64,000 bases of DNA from Lachnospiraceae bacterium AB2028 (GCA_000621425.1 JHYJ01000014.1:17208-81207); one strand, 5' to 3'; positions 46,725 to 55,917 are shown, counted from the first letter of the stretch. Numbers and translations: made by a program. Notes: generated by a model not told the origin, from the sequence alone.

Positions 46725-47684
46725 TTATGCCTGTCTGTTTTCTGACAGCTTTCTGATGATGCCGGTGATTATCTTATCCTCGGTCACGCCCTCTGAAATA
46801 GCATCAAAAGAAAGAAGGATTCTGTGCCTGAGTACCGGATAAGCCACTGCCTCTACATCATCAAATGATACGTTATAACGGCCTTCCATGAATGCCCTTG
46901 CCTTTGCACCACGCACGATAGCCTGGGCAGCTCTGGGGCTGGCACCCTCACGAATATATTTGTTGCTGTGATCATGGGTTCCCATTATGATCTCAAGTAT
47001 AGTATCCATTACAGCATCTGCCACACCGATATTGTTAACCATACCTGCAGCGACCTGAAGGTCGTCACCTGTAAGGATGGTGTTTGCCGGCTGGGCATTT
47101 CTGTTTTCAGTCAGGTCCACTATACCCTTAAGCTCATTCTTTGAAGGGAAACCAACTAAGATCTTGAACATGAAACGGTCAAGCTGAGCCTCAGGCAGGG
47201 GATATGTACCTTCCTGCTCGATGGGGTTCTGTGTAGCCAGTACGAAGAAAGGCTCCGGAACCTTGTGGCTCACATTACCTACCGTAACGCTGTGCTCCTG
47301 CATGGCCTCAAGCAAAGCAGACTGTGTCTTGGGCGTAGCACGGTTTATTTCGTCCGCAAGAATGATGTTTGCAAAAATAGGACCGGGCTCAAACCTGAAT
47401 ACAGAACCATCGTTGTCCTTGACCATTATGTTTGTACCGGTAATATCACCGGGCATCAGGTCAGGTGTAAACTGAATTCTCTTAAATGAAAGATTCAGCA
47501 CATGGCTGATGGTATTTACAAGTCTTGTCTTTCCAAGACCGGGCATACCTTCAAGCAGCACGTTACCGCCGGAAAGTATTGCTATCATCGCACTTCTGAT
47601 AACATCCCTCTGTCCTATGATCTCACGTCCGATCTCCTGCTCGCATGCCGCGATCTTACTCTGCATTGCCTCAATGTCGCTCAT
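46725..47684 (-). CDS. MoxR-family AAA+ ATPase
   Basis: The 319-residue protein has Walker A GMPGLGKT (46-53), Walker B ILADEINRA near residue 110, sensor-1 LATQNPIEQEGTYPLPEAQLDRF and a sensor-2 helix near 245 (GASPRAAQA). MoxR ATPases act as chaperones that assemble or insert metal ions or cofactors into partner proteins, usually with VWA-domain proteins. GGAGGGG precedes the ATG. It follows the NGQ-repeat membrane-protein gene by 20 bases. No VWA protein is in the window, so its client is unknown. Confidence 0.93.
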   Translation of the reverse strand: MSDIEAMQSKIAACEQEIGREIIGQRDVIRSAMIAILSGGNVLLEGMPGLGKTRLVNTISHVLNLSFKRIQFTPDLMPGDITGTNIMVKDNDGSVFRFEPGPIFANIILADEINRATPKTQSALLEAMQEHSVTVGNVSHKVPEPFFVLATQNPIEQEGTYPLPEAQLDRFMFKILVGFPSKNELKGIVDLTENRNAQPANTILTGDDLQVAAGMVNNIGVADAVMDTILEIIMGTHDHSNKYIREGASPRAAQAIVRGAKARAFMEGRYNVSFDDVEAVAYPVLRHRILLSFDAISEGVTEDKIITGIIRKLSENRQA

Positions 47685-47703
47685 TTTTCCCCTCCGTTAA
47701 TAG

Positions 47704-49314
47704 TTACTCAAAACTTCCAAAATATTCTTTTATAACATCTTCCATACCGCTGGGATACTTTCCACTTTCAAGTCCCTCGTATGCTCTGTCACTGTACTCA
47801 CCGATCACGCTGTCGTAATCCACGTGGTCTCCTGCCCAGCCTACGCCGCTGTTGTCACGACCGTATTCGGACTGGCCTTCATCCTGACGCTTTCCGGAAA
47901 GGCCCTCATCATCAGCGTCCCCATTTGGAAGGCTCACATAGTCACGGCCGCCATTACCGCTTCCGCTTCCTGACTGACCCTGGCCGCCACCGTCGCCGCC
48001 ATTACCGTCCTGGCCATCCTGACCGTCACCGCCCTGGCCGTCACCGCCCTGACCATCCTGACCTTGTCCATCCTGACCCTGACCATTCTGTCCATTCTGA
48101 CCATTCTGACCGTTCTGACCATTCTGACCATTCTGTCCGTTCTGGCCATTCTGGCCGTTCTGGCCGTTCTGGCCGTTCTGGCCATTCTGTCCGTTCTGTC
48201 CATTCTGACCATTCTGTCCGTTCTGTCCATTCTGACCATTCTGTCCGTTCTGACCATTCTGTCCGTTCTGACCATTCTGACCATTCTGGCTGTTCTGACC
48301 ATTCTGTCCGTTCTGGCCGTTCTGACCATTCTGTCCATTCTGTCCATTCTGTCCGTTCTGTCCGTTCTGACCCTGACCATTTGCCTGGGCACTCTGTCCG
48401 CCGGGATTCATATTGTTCTGTATCTGCTGATTGGCATCAGCTATCTGCTGGGATGTACCACTGCTTCCGTTTGAATTATTCTGGCTTGCAGAATTATTCT
48501 GGTCAGCAGAGTTCTCGGACTGGCTGTTCTGCTGCTGTTCCTGTTCCTGTCTCTGCTGCTCCTCAACCTCCTGCTGCATAGTCTGAAGGCCGTTAGCTAT
48601 ATCCGCATACTTATAATCAAGTCTCTGGTTAGCGCTCTTCAGATCCTCTGCTGAAACCACATTCTTCATCTCGTTCTGTGAAGCCTGAAGGCTCTCCAGC
48701 ATGTCTGAAAGCTCCTGCCTCTGGCTCTCTGAAAGAGAAGTAGGATCTATCTTTTCCAGGGCTTCCATAGCCTGCTCTATCTCTTTTTCCTTAGCGGTAG
48801 CCTCCTGATATACCTCATGCTGCTCCTGTGCCTCAGCCTTTTTAGGTGCCGGCATGAGTCCAAAAAATACTGTTAAAAGTGCCATGAAAAGGAACAGAAG
48901 TATCCGTCTTGCACCGGGATTCATTTTTATCTTTACAATCTGCTCCATGGAACTTAAGCATCTTGCAGCATCCCGTCTCTGAAGCTCGGAAAACTCGTTT
49001 GTGGCATCCCTGTGCTCAAAAGCCGTGATCACGCGCTCCTTCATACCGAAGCTGTCTATCTTAAGTGCTGCCTGTGTTTCATTCTTCCTCTTTACTATAC
49101 CGAGTACGATGCCCACGATCAAACCGATAGCCAATGCAATCCCTGCCACCAGGTGTGCATAGTAAAAAGACCATATACAGGAAACACCTTCCACAATGGC
49201 CGCAACTAAAGCACCGCCGATAAGTCCGTTCAATATCTGACGTATCATTATCGCCGTGTTCATCTTTGATTTAATCTTCTTAATGTAGCTAAGTATGTAT
49301 TCTCTGTCGCTCAT
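47704..49314 (-). CDS. Membrane protein with long NGQ tandem repeat, DUF4175-like layout
   Basis: Two membrane segments near residues 22-72 and 130-152 are followed by a coiled-coil region (about 165-255) with many Glu and Gln. A Gln/Asn/Ser-rich stretch, then about 32 copies of the tripeptide NGQ, and a Gly/Asp-rich end complete the 536-residue protein. The layout resembles DUF4175 proteins encoded in MoxR gene clusters, but a firm assignment is not possible. The repeat tract is intrinsically disordered. GGGGAGG precedes the ATG. It begins about 225 bases past the small lipoprotein gene and is probably the start of a MoxR-containing unit. Confidence 0.75.
   Translation of the reverse strand: MSDREYILSYIKKIKSKMNTAIMIRQILNGLIGGALVAAIVEGVSCIWSFYYAHLVAGIALAIGLIVGIVLGIVKRKNETQAALKIDSFGMKERVITAFEHRDATNEFSELQRRDAARCLSSMEQIVKIKMNPGARRILLFLFMALLTVFFGLMPAPKKAEAQEQHEVYQEATAKEKEIEQAMEALEKIDPTSLSESQRQELSDMLESLQASQNEMKNVVSAEDLKSANQRLDYKYADIANGLQTMQQEVEEQQRQEQEQQQNSQSENSADQNNSASQNNSNGSSGTSQQIADANQQIQNNMNPGGQSAQANGQGQNGQNGQNGQNGQNGQNGQNGQNGQNSQNGQNGQNGQNGQNGQNGQNGQNGQNGQNGQNGQNGQNGQNGQNGQNGQNGQNGQNGQNGQNGQNGQNGQGQDGQGQDGQGGDGQGGDGQDGQDGNGGDGGGQGQSGSGSGNGGRDYVSLPNGDADDEGLSGKRQDEGQSEYGRDNSGVGWAGDHVDYDSVIGEYSDRAYEGLESGKYPSGMEDVIKEYFGSFE
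48080..48372 (-). repeat. 9-bp tandem repeat coding for (Asn-Gly-Gln)n
   Basis: About 32 units of 9 bases, CAGAACGG(A/T/C) or CAGAATGG(T/A/C) on the coding strand, with silent third-base variation and one NSQ unit. A three-base multiple, so slippage changes length but not frame. Flanking units change to GQD and GGD. Confidence 0.9.
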
Positions 49315-49463
49315 AGTCTTTCCTCCCCTTCATGGCAAGCAGTCAGTTTCCCAACTGCTCTCACTGAAAACAAAGGCACATACATCGTTATTATATCATA
49401 ACAGCTTTATTAACCGCAATCCGGGTAATAAAATGTCTGTGCTACTGCCGGCCTCCGATACAC

Positions 49464-49501
49464 TATATGGCAAATCAAAATAATATGCCATTTGCCATAT
49501 A
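49464..49501. repeat. 12-bp inverted repeat downstream of the lipoprotein gene
   Basis: TATATGGCAAAT pairs exactly with ATTTGCCATATA over a 14-base loop, about 40 bases past the stop of the lipoprotein gene. There is no U-run, so it may be a weak terminator or an operator for the downstream gene. Confidence 0.55.
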
Positions 49502-49539
49502 TTTAAGATACGTAGAAAGGGGTATTTTTTATGGCTTAA

Positions 49540-49941
49540 TCATTTTGCCTCGAAAATAAACTCAAGCTTGCCGTTAGCAGTATATATCCTGAGCTCATCT
49601 CCATCGATCGTCGCAAACATATCCTTCTGGGAATCGTCATAATCTATGGTATATTCCGTACCGTCAAATGTAAGTGTTCCATTGTGGGATTTGCCGCCGA
49701 CTGAGAAAGTGCAGGTACTTCCGTCCTTCGTTGAAAATTCCGGCTCCATACCAATTGTAAAAAGCTTTACATACCACTCTGTTTCCGCAACGACCGTCCT
49801 GGTACCGTTCACCGTATATTCCACCAGTTTCCAGTCAGATGTGATAAGCGCATTCCCGTTTTCATCTACTTTGCTGCCACAGGCGCAGAGCATGCACATC
49901 ATAAAGATAGTAAGAACTACGATACATAATGATTTTTTCAT
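49540..49941 (-). CDS. Small lipoprotein
   Basis: A hydrophobic signal (KKSLCIVVLTIFMMCMLCAC) ends in the lipobox LCAC, so the mature protein would start at Cys20 or so and be fixed to the membrane by lipid. The remaining 110 residues look like an all-beta domain (WKLVEYTVNG...GTLTFDGTEYTIDYDD), with the pattern of a lipocalin-like or DUF5640-type single domain. The start at 49941 has GGGGAG six bases before it. A strong terminator upstream (49961-49990) separates it from the ABC permease gene, so it probably has its own promoter. Function unknown. Confidence 0.8.
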   Translation of the reverse strand: MKKSLCIVVLTIFMMCMLCACGSKVDENGNALITSDWKLVEYTVNGTRTVVAETEWYVKLFTIGMEPEFSTKDGSTCTFSVGGKSHNGTLTFDGTEYTIDYDDSQKDMFATIDGDELRIYTANGKLEFIFEAK

Positions 49942-49960
49942 ATTATTCTCCCCTCTGGTT

Positions 49961-49990
49961 AAAAAATGGGCCGGTGTTTCCGGCCCATTT
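49961..49990 (-). terminator. Intrinsic terminator after the ABC permease gene
   Basis: AAATGGGCCGG pairs perfectly with CCGGCCCATTT around five bases, and on the minus strand is followed by TTT after the stem, which extends to six T in all. It ends the 54.5-50.0 kb operon. Confidence 0.9.
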
Positions 49991-50012
49991 ATTCCATGCA
50001 TAAATATTAATT

Positions 50013-51614
50013 TCAGTTATTGCCTTCAGTAGTCGTTCCTGCTGTGCCTGATGTCACTGCCGGTGCAGGCTGAATGGGCTGTATTGTTTCTTCCTGCTGA
50101 TTCTGTGCTACAGGCGTACTCTGCACCTCCGACTGGCCCTGTACCGCGGATGTACTCTGAACTTCTGACTGAGTCTGCACTACAGGTGTACCCTGCACTT
50201 CTGCCTGAATCGGTGTAATAGGTGTACTCTGTATCTCTGGCTGAATCGGTGTAACAGGTGAAGTCTGAGTCACAGATGATGCCTGTGTATCAGGCTGATT
50301 CTGTGCCACAGTAGACCCAATTTCACTCGAATTCTGCTGATCTGCCGGTCTCTGGAACATTGAATGATCCTCCGTTACAGGACGACTCTGCTGAACAGGA
50401 GTGCTCTGGATTGAAACCTGATCCTGCATTCCCATCTGCCCAATTCCCTGCGACATACCAGTCTGTGCCATTGGCTGCCCCTGCTGAACCGGCGTTCCCT
50501 GGAACATAGGCTGGTTCTGCTGCATTGGCTGTCCCTGGAACATAGGCTGGTTCTGCTGCATTGGTTGTCCCTGGAACATGGACTGATTCTGCTGCCCCTG
50601 CATCATAGGACCATTCTGCATATTCATCTGCATCCCGGGCTGAACCATTCCAGCTCCTGCCATCCCTGCACCGACCATCGCCGGTTGAGGCATAGGCCTT
50701 CCGGCCATATTGACATTATTCACGTTATTGGCTCTGTTCTTTTTCTTCATCTTCTTCCTGTATCCAACTACAGGGTTGATACGGGAGGCTGCTATAGCCT
50801 GCATCACTATGGAGGCAATTATCATCATTATAAGAGAAAGGATTATCCATCCCCAGGCAGTCACGAATGCTAAGCTTGAGAAAATATCTTCAATGAACTC
50901 ACCGCCCAGCACGGTCACAAAGAAAGTGATGAACGTGATAAGCGGATTGAACAGCAGGCTTATAGCCGACAGGATTTCCGGAGACATTCCCATTATGCCG
51001 CTTATGGATATAATAGGAATAAAAGTTCCGCCGGACAGCAATCCATAAATAACGTAGGAAATAATGATACTTACCAGCGACTTATTTGAAAAAGTGGAGC
51101 TCATTATTCCGATTGAACCCATATATATCGCAAATACGAGAGTAAGCAGAAGAAACGCAAACAGCGCCCACCAGCCTACGCCGCCTACGGTAAAAGATAT
51201 TGCCATCAAAGGTATGCTGCCCACTACGAACATCATAACTCTGGTAACAGCTGACAAAAGCTTACCCCTGATGATCGCATGAGGCGTCATAACCGTTGTA
51301 AGCAATATATCAAATGTCTGCTTTTCTTTTTCAGATGTAATGGCAGATGCCGTAAGTATGGGCGTTATCAAAGCAACTATAACAAGCTCTGTTCCGCCGA
51401 TTATAGGGAAAAGCGCCACCATGCTGCTGTACATATTTGTGTAGCCCACTTCCTCATACATGATAAGCATCGCAAAAAGGAAGATAACTCCCAGCACTGC
51501 TTCAAAAGCAAAGAGTCCCCAGGAAAACTTCATATTTCTTGCGATAACTCTAAGGTCCTTTTTCAGGATAGGATTTAACCTAAGTTTTTTACTTCCGGAT
51601 TTGGATTTACTCAT
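50013..51614 (-). CDS. ABC-2 type transporter permease with Gln-rich tail
   Basis: Residues about 1-285 contain six transmembrane helices in the ABC-2 pattern, with the motif TSEKEKQTFDILLTT near 90 as in GldF/NatB-like permeases. The remaining 245 residues are unusual: Met/Gln/Pro-rich repeats of the type GQPMQQNQPMF, then Gln/Thr/Val repeats such as TQSEVQSTSAVQ. This low-complexity tail is likely cytoplasmic and disordered. Its ATG follows the stop of the ATPase gene with no gap (TAAATG), so translation is coupled. The pair would form an exporter. A strong terminator follows. Confidence 0.87.
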   Translation of the reverse strand: MSKSKSGSKKLRLNPILKKDLRVIARNMKFSWGLFAFEAVLGVIFLFAMLIMYEEVGYTNMYSSMVALFPIIGGTELVIVALITPILTASAITSEKEKQTFDILLTTVMTPHAIIRGKLLSAVTRVMMFVVGSIPLMAISFTVGGVGWWALFAFLLLTLVFAIYMGSIGIMSSTFSNKSLVSIIISYVIYGLLSGGTFIPIISISGIMGMSPEILSAISLLFNPLITFITFFVTVLGGEFIEDIFSSLAFVTAWGWIILSLIMMIIASIVMQAIAASRINPVVGYRKKMKKKNRANNVNNVNMAGRPMPQPAMVGAGMAGAGMVQPGMQMNMQNGPMMQGQQNQSMFQGQPMQQNQPMFQGQPMQQNQPMFQGTPVQQGQPMAQTGMSQGIGQMGMQDQVSIQSTPVQQSRPVTEDHSMFQRPADQQNSSEIGSTVAQNQPDTQASSVTQTSPVTPIQPEIQSTPITPIQAEVQGTPVVQTQSEVQSTSAVQGQSEVQSTPVAQNQQEETIQPIQPAPAVTSGTAGTTTEGNN

Positions 51615-52580
51615 TTACATTCTCCCCTGCATATTGCCGACTCCGGGATTCACCGTTGCCGCACTCCCCTCAGTAAGCTGCATAAAGAGCGTTTCTAAGC
51701 TCTGCTCTTCCTTCCTGAATCCACCGACCATAACACCGGCTTTCATCAGGCTCATGATTATCCTGTTTATCTGTTCATCCTCTCCGCTGCAGCTAAGCAC
51801 GATTTCATTTTCCCTGATCTGCCATATTGAAGCCTCCGGCAGTTCCTTTACACGGGATACAGCATCCTCCATATTTCCATTGATGGATATTATCAGGTGA
51901 TGCTTATCAACACCTATCTCCAGGATGTCGCTCATCTTGCCTGCAGCCGCCAGCCTTCCGTGGTTCATAATGCCCACGCTGGTACACATCTCTGCAATAT
52001 CCGCAAGAATATGTGAGCTGATGATTATGGTCTTGCCCATGGAATTCAGGTTCATGAGCACTTCCTTCATCTCTACTCTTGCCCTGGGATCAAGACCTGA
52101 TGAAGGCTCATCCAGTATGAGGAGCTGCGGGTTGTGAAGCAGCGCCCTGGCTACGCATAGCCTCTGTTTCATACCTCTGGAAAGAGTATCAACATACTGC
52201 TCTTCCAAGTTCCTTAAATTTACCAACTCCAGCAGGTCACCTGTCATCCTGTGGATATCAACATCATCTATGCCGTATATGGAACCGTAAAACTCCATAT
52301 ACTCCTTTACCTTAAGATTGTCATACACACCGAAGAAATCCGGCACGTATCCTATGCAGCGCTTTACCTTATCAGGATCCTGTGCAAAATTAAATCCGCC
52401 GATTTCAATATAACCTGCGGTAGGCTTAAGCAGACCGCATACCATCCTTATGGTTGTGGTCTTGCCGGCACCGTTAGGGCCTACGAAACCGAACAGGTCT
52501 CCCTTCGGAACATGGAGGTTTAAATTGTTTACCGCTGCAAAGCGTCCGTAAAATTTTGAAAGATTAATAATATTTATCAT
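51615..52580 (-). CDS. ABC transporter ATP-binding protein
   Basis: Typical nucleotide-binding subunit of 321 residues: Walker A GPNGAGKTT (34-42), signature LSRGMKQRL near 138, Walker B LLILDEP near 158 and the switch His about 32 residues further. About 90 extra residues at the C-terminus are usual for the ABC-2/GldA type. The start is the ATG at 52580 with AGGGGG eight bases upstream; an earlier ATG 20 codons upstream overlaps the preceding gene. It lies 13 bases downstream of that gene and directly adjoins the permease gene. Confidence 0.93.
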   Translation of the reverse strand: MINIINLSKFYGRFAAVNNLNLHVPKGDLFGFVGPNGAGKTTTIRMVCGLLKPTAGYIEIGGFNFAQDPDKVKRCIGYVPDFFGVYDNLKVKEYMEFYGSIYGIDDVDIHRMTGDLLELVNLRNLEEQYVDTLSRGMKQRLCVARALLHNPQLLILDEPSSGLDPRARVEMKEVLMNLNSMGKTIIISSHILADIAEMCTSVGIMNHGRLAAAGKMSDILEIGVDKHHLIISINGNMEDAVSRVKELPEASIWQIRENEIVLSCSGEDEQINRIIMSLMKAGVMVGGFRKEEQSLETLFMQLTEGSAATVNPGVGNMQGRM

Positions 52581-52593
52581 CTGCAGCGCCCCC

Positions 52594-54537
52594 TCAATTC
52601 GGTAATACATAATAGCAGGAAAAACAATCCTTCTTTTCACGGGATGTTACCATACTATCCTTTGACTCAAACAAAACTATGGCATAATCATCATATGCTC
52701 CAAGATCAACTGCTGCAGTAGCAAGAGCCGCAATGTATTTCGCATCTTTATAATCTTTCTTCTCATAACGCCTTACAGCATCATTTGAAAGCTCAGAGCT
52801 GACACTGCTGTAAAAAGAATATGCCCTCTCGTCAAGGTTAACACTATCTCCAGCCTTTACATCATCAATGATTGCATATTCACCATTGCATACAAGCAAT
52901 ACTTTCTTGATATCTTTATCCGAATTATTTGTAAATGTTCCTTCGATTACGCTATAGTCATTTGACAGTTCCACGCTGAAAGCTTCATTACCGAAGTCAC
53001 TGTCATTATCAGCCACAGCACGGTAGCATACTGTAGAGAAAACCGACTTAGGTTTATATGTAAGCTTTACTCCATCCGGAGTCCTTGCGGAACCGAAATA
53101 ATATCTGTCATTATGATTATAGTCATACATAGTTGAACTGCAGAAATACAGACCTGCTGCATCTACATCATCATCTAACTTTATAGTCCAATCCTTAGCC
53201 TTGGAATTGTAGCCGAAGATATATTCAGACTTTACGCCGCTTCCGTCAGCAGACTGTATGGAAATGCAGGCAAGAGCCTTATTATGCAGGCTGAATCCCC
53301 TGCTGAAAAGGTATGTAATACCCACAAATGCAACCGCAATTATAGGAATAAATACCCACATCTTTTCACGCTTATTTGCGGCCTTGAGTATTAAATAGAT
53401 ACCAGGGCCCACCAGCACGATATATATCGTCATGGAAATAAACAAAAGCGGAAGGTTAATGGTTCCTTTTCCCTGAAGAACAGCGAAAAGGTCATCAAAA
53501 TCGCTGCTTATGTTAGGATCCGTTACTGATGACTGTGAATTAATAAAAGATGAAAAATCGGACAGCAAATCACTTACAAAATAATTCGCATCAAGTGTAG
53601 AGTCCGAAAGGGCAAAAGGAACAAGCATTACAGCTCCCTGTCCCTCATATTTCATGGGAAGTGAATACTGTATGCTGCCGCTGTAATAGCCCATATTATA
53701 GTAGCCGTTACCATAATCGATATCGGCACACTGCATAGTGCCGCTGTAATCCAGTGTATAGTATGTACTCTGGGGATAGACCGACGTGCTGTTCAAAGTT
53801 GCATCAACAAAGTTCTGGTCAAACTCTGAAAAAGTTTCATCAGTTGCTGCACCGGTACCGATTACCAGTGTTCCGCCGCCTCTGACCCAATTCTCAATAT
53901 TTCCTATCGCAGTAGAGGAAAGTGCAGAAACATCATAATCATCAATGACAAGCATCCTTATGGAATTATAGGTCGCGCTGTCCTCCATATCGGTAGCCGT
54001 AAGATCCTTCTGCTCCAGGTCATTATTTATATAATAACCATAATTGTATGCATTGATGTAGAGAAGGGATGACGGATTGTCGCTCAGCACACCATAATAC
54101 CATTCACTCTCATCAAACAGACTGTGCTGCTTGTGGTCATAAAGGACTTTTCCCTTTTCATCAAGCACCTGAAGCCTGATATCTGCATCAGTAAAGTGCA
54201 TGCCGTTAGGCCTCGGGAAAGTGATGGTAGTCACATCCTCCGAACCGGCTGCTACAGCAATATATGTATCGTAGGTAAGGGCACCGTCTGTCTGTGAATA
54301 GTTATCTCTCGTATAATCGCTGATAAATACCCTGACATAACCGCCAAAATCACTGCCCTTGTTCTTAACCTTTACGCCTATGGTCACCGTGTTGTCATTC
54401 TGGTTTTCCTGAGCTCCGGTTACCTCAGCCTCCACATTAGAACTTGCGGCAAATCCGCTTATGCCTGAGCACACTAAAACAGCAGCCATTATAATAACAG
54501 CCACTGAGATTATTCCCCATCCTCTTTTTTTTGTCAT
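52594..54537 (-). CDS. Membrane protein with large extracellular region, GldG-like role possible
   Basis: After a signal anchor (residues about 8-30) come a beta-rich region with DNTVTIGVKVKNKGSDFGGYV, a Rossmann-like segment (YNSIRMLVIDDYD...WVRGGGTLVIGTG) near 190-220, and two further helices near 370-393 and 400-420. A beta-rich C-terminal domain follows. The central region resembles the DUF4350/GldG-type domain that lies next to ABC-2 transporters. The start was placed at the ATG at 54537; a GTG three codons upstream is also possible because GGGG lies close. First gene of the operon with the ABC ATPase and permease. Confidence 0.72.
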   Translation of the reverse strand: MTKKRGWGIISVAVIIMAAVLVCSGISGFAASSNVEAEVTGAQENQNDNTVTIGVKVKNKGSDFGGYVRVFISDYTRDNYSQTDGALTYDTYIAVAAGSEDVTTITFPRPNGMHFTDADIRLQVLDEKGKVLYDHKQHSLFDESEWYYGVLSDNPSSLLYINAYNYGYYINNDLEQKDLTATDMEDSATYNSIRMLVIDDYDVSALSSTAIGNIENWVRGGGTLVIGTGAATDETFSEFDQNFVDATLNSTSVYPQSTYYTLDYSGTMQCADIDYGNGYYNMGYYSGSIQYSLPMKYEGQGAVMLVPFALSDSTLDANYFVSDLLSDFSSFINSQSSVTDPNISSDFDDLFAVLQGKGTINLPLLFISMTIYIVLVGPGIYLILKAANKREKMWVFIPIIAVAFVGITYLFSRGFSLHNKALACISIQSADGSGVKSEYIFGYNSKAKDWTIKLDDDVDAAGLYFCSSTMYDYNHNDRYYFGSARTPDGVKLTYKPKSVFSTVCYRAVADNDSDFGNEAFSVELSNDYSVIEGTFTNNSDKDIKKVLLVCNGEYAIIDDVKAGDSVNLDERAYSFYSSVSSELSNDAVRRYEKKDYKDAKYIAALATAAVDLGAYDDYAIVLFESKDSMVTSREKKDCFSCYYVLPN

Positions 54538-54588
54538 TTTCCCCACTCTCTTTTAAGCGTAAGTGTAAATAGAATAATTATTACAAAT

Positions 54589-54617
54589 GTTCAGAACCCA
54601 GAGTGTGGGTTCTGAAC
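54589..54617 (-). terminator. Intrinsic terminator after the DUF4870 gene
   Basis: GTTCAGAACCC pairs perfectly with GGGTTCTGAAC. The minus-strand side is followed by a T-rich stretch (ATTTGTAATAATT). It lies 15 bases past the DUF4870 stop. Confidence 0.8.
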
Positions 54618-54631
54618 TGTTATTACTTATA

Positions 54632-55066
54632 TTATTTATTGAACTTCTCGTCAATAAAGTTGCCGATTAAAGGGAGCGGCTTCATTGTTCCCTGTATTGC
54701 ATTGATGATACCAAAAATCATAAGTACGAAACCTGCCAGTCCGATCAATCCGCCAATACCACCTGACAGAAGTGTTGCCAGAGAAACAAGGCCACCGTTA
54801 GCGCCCATTGCAGCATCCATGATTCCAAATATCAGACCAATTATAAATCCTAAAACACCGGCTATAGCTGATGCAGCCAGATTGCAGATAGCAAGTGCTA
54901 TACCCTGAATTGAATGAAACTTAACATAGGGAGAGTCCTTCTTTACAAGAAGAGCAACGAGTCCGACAATCCATAAAATATATGACAGTACTGCCAGCGC
55001 CTTATTTCCGCCATCCTGGCTGTCAGGTACGGGTCCATAGTTCTGCTGATTGTTCATGTTATCCAT
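54632..55066 (-). CDS. DUF4870 family small membrane protein
   Basis: A polar N-terminus (NNQQNYGPVPDSQDGG) precedes three to four hydrophobic helices with Gly-rich loops. The sequence SYILWIVGLVALLVKKDSPYVKFHSIQGIAL matches the DUF4870 start, including the FH residues and the following hydrophobic run. Family function is unknown; members are small integral membrane proteins. AAAGGAGG lies six bases before the ATG. It appears monocistronic, with a terminator behind it. Length 144 residues is usual. Confidence 0.86.
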   Translation of the reverse strand: MDNMNNQQNYGPVPDSQDGGNKALAVLSYILWIVGLVALLVKKDSPYVKFHSIQGIALAICNLAASAIAGVLGFIIGLIFGIMDAAMGANGGLVSLATLLSGGIGGLIGLAGFVLMIFGIINAIQGTMKPLPLIGNFIDEKFNK

Positions 55067-55218
55067 TGTTTTTCCTCCTTTGCCGTTTTAGGGCTTTAAA
55101 ATTTTTATTTTACTTTTTGCAAGTGCCGTACTGCCAGCTATGCCAAATATTGTAAACAATCTCCGGCATCGCTCAAAAAACAATACGCCATTAATTATAT
55201 ATTAAATAGAAAAATTTT

Positions 55219-55911
55219 TCACCTTTTTATTTCTTCCACATAATGAACCGACTCCAGATTGCTCAAAGACGCCAGTATATCCATATGCTTGGTGCGTTTC
55301 TTCAGGTCCACCGTGATCATTACAGCCGCGTCGCCCTTCTCTATGGTAGCCTTTTTCTGTTTTTCCATAGTTACTATCTCATACTCCCCGGAGTGTAAAA
55401 AATCAAGTAGCTCTCTTATACCTTCCTTGCCGGTAACCTCCAGATAAAGATTGATATACTGTGACTTTCCCTCCAGCCTGCTGCTGACATGACTTAGCGC
55501 GATTACTATGAATATGATGACAAAGAAACCAAGCAAGCTTCCAACAACATAACCTGTCCCAAGTGTTATACCCAAAGCTGCCGTAGTCCAGAGCGTTGCT
55601 GCAGTGGTAAGGCCTTTTACATAGTTTCTTCCGGTGATTATAATGGTGCCTACACCAAGGAATCCTATGCCGCTCAGCACTCCTGCCGGAAGACGGGCTG
55701 TATCGGTATTACCGGTTGCTTCAAAAAGGTAAAGATTTGCAATGGCTGCCAGCGCTGATCCGGTGCACACAAGGGCAAAGGTGCGGACACCGGCTGTCTC
55801 GCCCTTGGAGGCGCGCTCAAGACCTATGAGGCCGCCCAGCATTGTTGCCAGAAAAAGCCTCAGGATAACGCTTACAATATTAAACTCCTGAATATACTGA
55901 AGTATGTCCAT
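55219..55911 (-). CDS. MgtC/SapB family membrane protein
   Basis: Five or so transmembrane helices occupy residues 10-145, with the signature LGGLIGLERASKGETAGVRTFALVC-type region near 25-50 (first part LGGLIGLERA) and GFLGVGTIIITGRNYVKGLTTAA-like text (GVGTIIITG, KGLTTAATLWTTAALG). A C-terminal ACT-like cytoplasmic domain follows (about 150-230). MgtC proteins affect magnesium homeostasis, ATP synthase activity and virulence in Salmonella; here a housekeeping role is likely. The ATG is six bases after the stop of the DUF6472 gene, whose end supplies GAGGGG as ribosome site. Confidence 0.9.
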   Translation of the reverse strand: MDILQYIQEFNIVSVILRLFLATMLGGLIGLERASKGETAGVRTFALVCTGSALAAIANLYLFEATGNTDTARLPAGVLSGIGFLGVGTIIITGRNYVKGLTTAATLWTTAALGITLGTGYVVGSLLGFFVIIFIVIALSHVSSRLEGKSQYINLYLEVTGKEGIRELLDFLHSGEYEIVTMEKQKKATIEKGDAAVMITVDLKKRTKHMDILASLSNLESVHYVEEIKR

Positions 55912-55917
55912 AACCCC

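Noticed and set aside
48080..48372. CRISPR-like array
   Set aside because: The units are contiguous 9-mers without unique spacers and are inside a coding frame.
47781..48581. Open frames in other phases across the NGQ tract (Ser/His/Asp-rich, Leu/Ile/Val-rich and Arg/Met-rich)
   Set aside because: A 9-base repeat without stops gives open frames in every phase; none has a ribosome site or normal composition.
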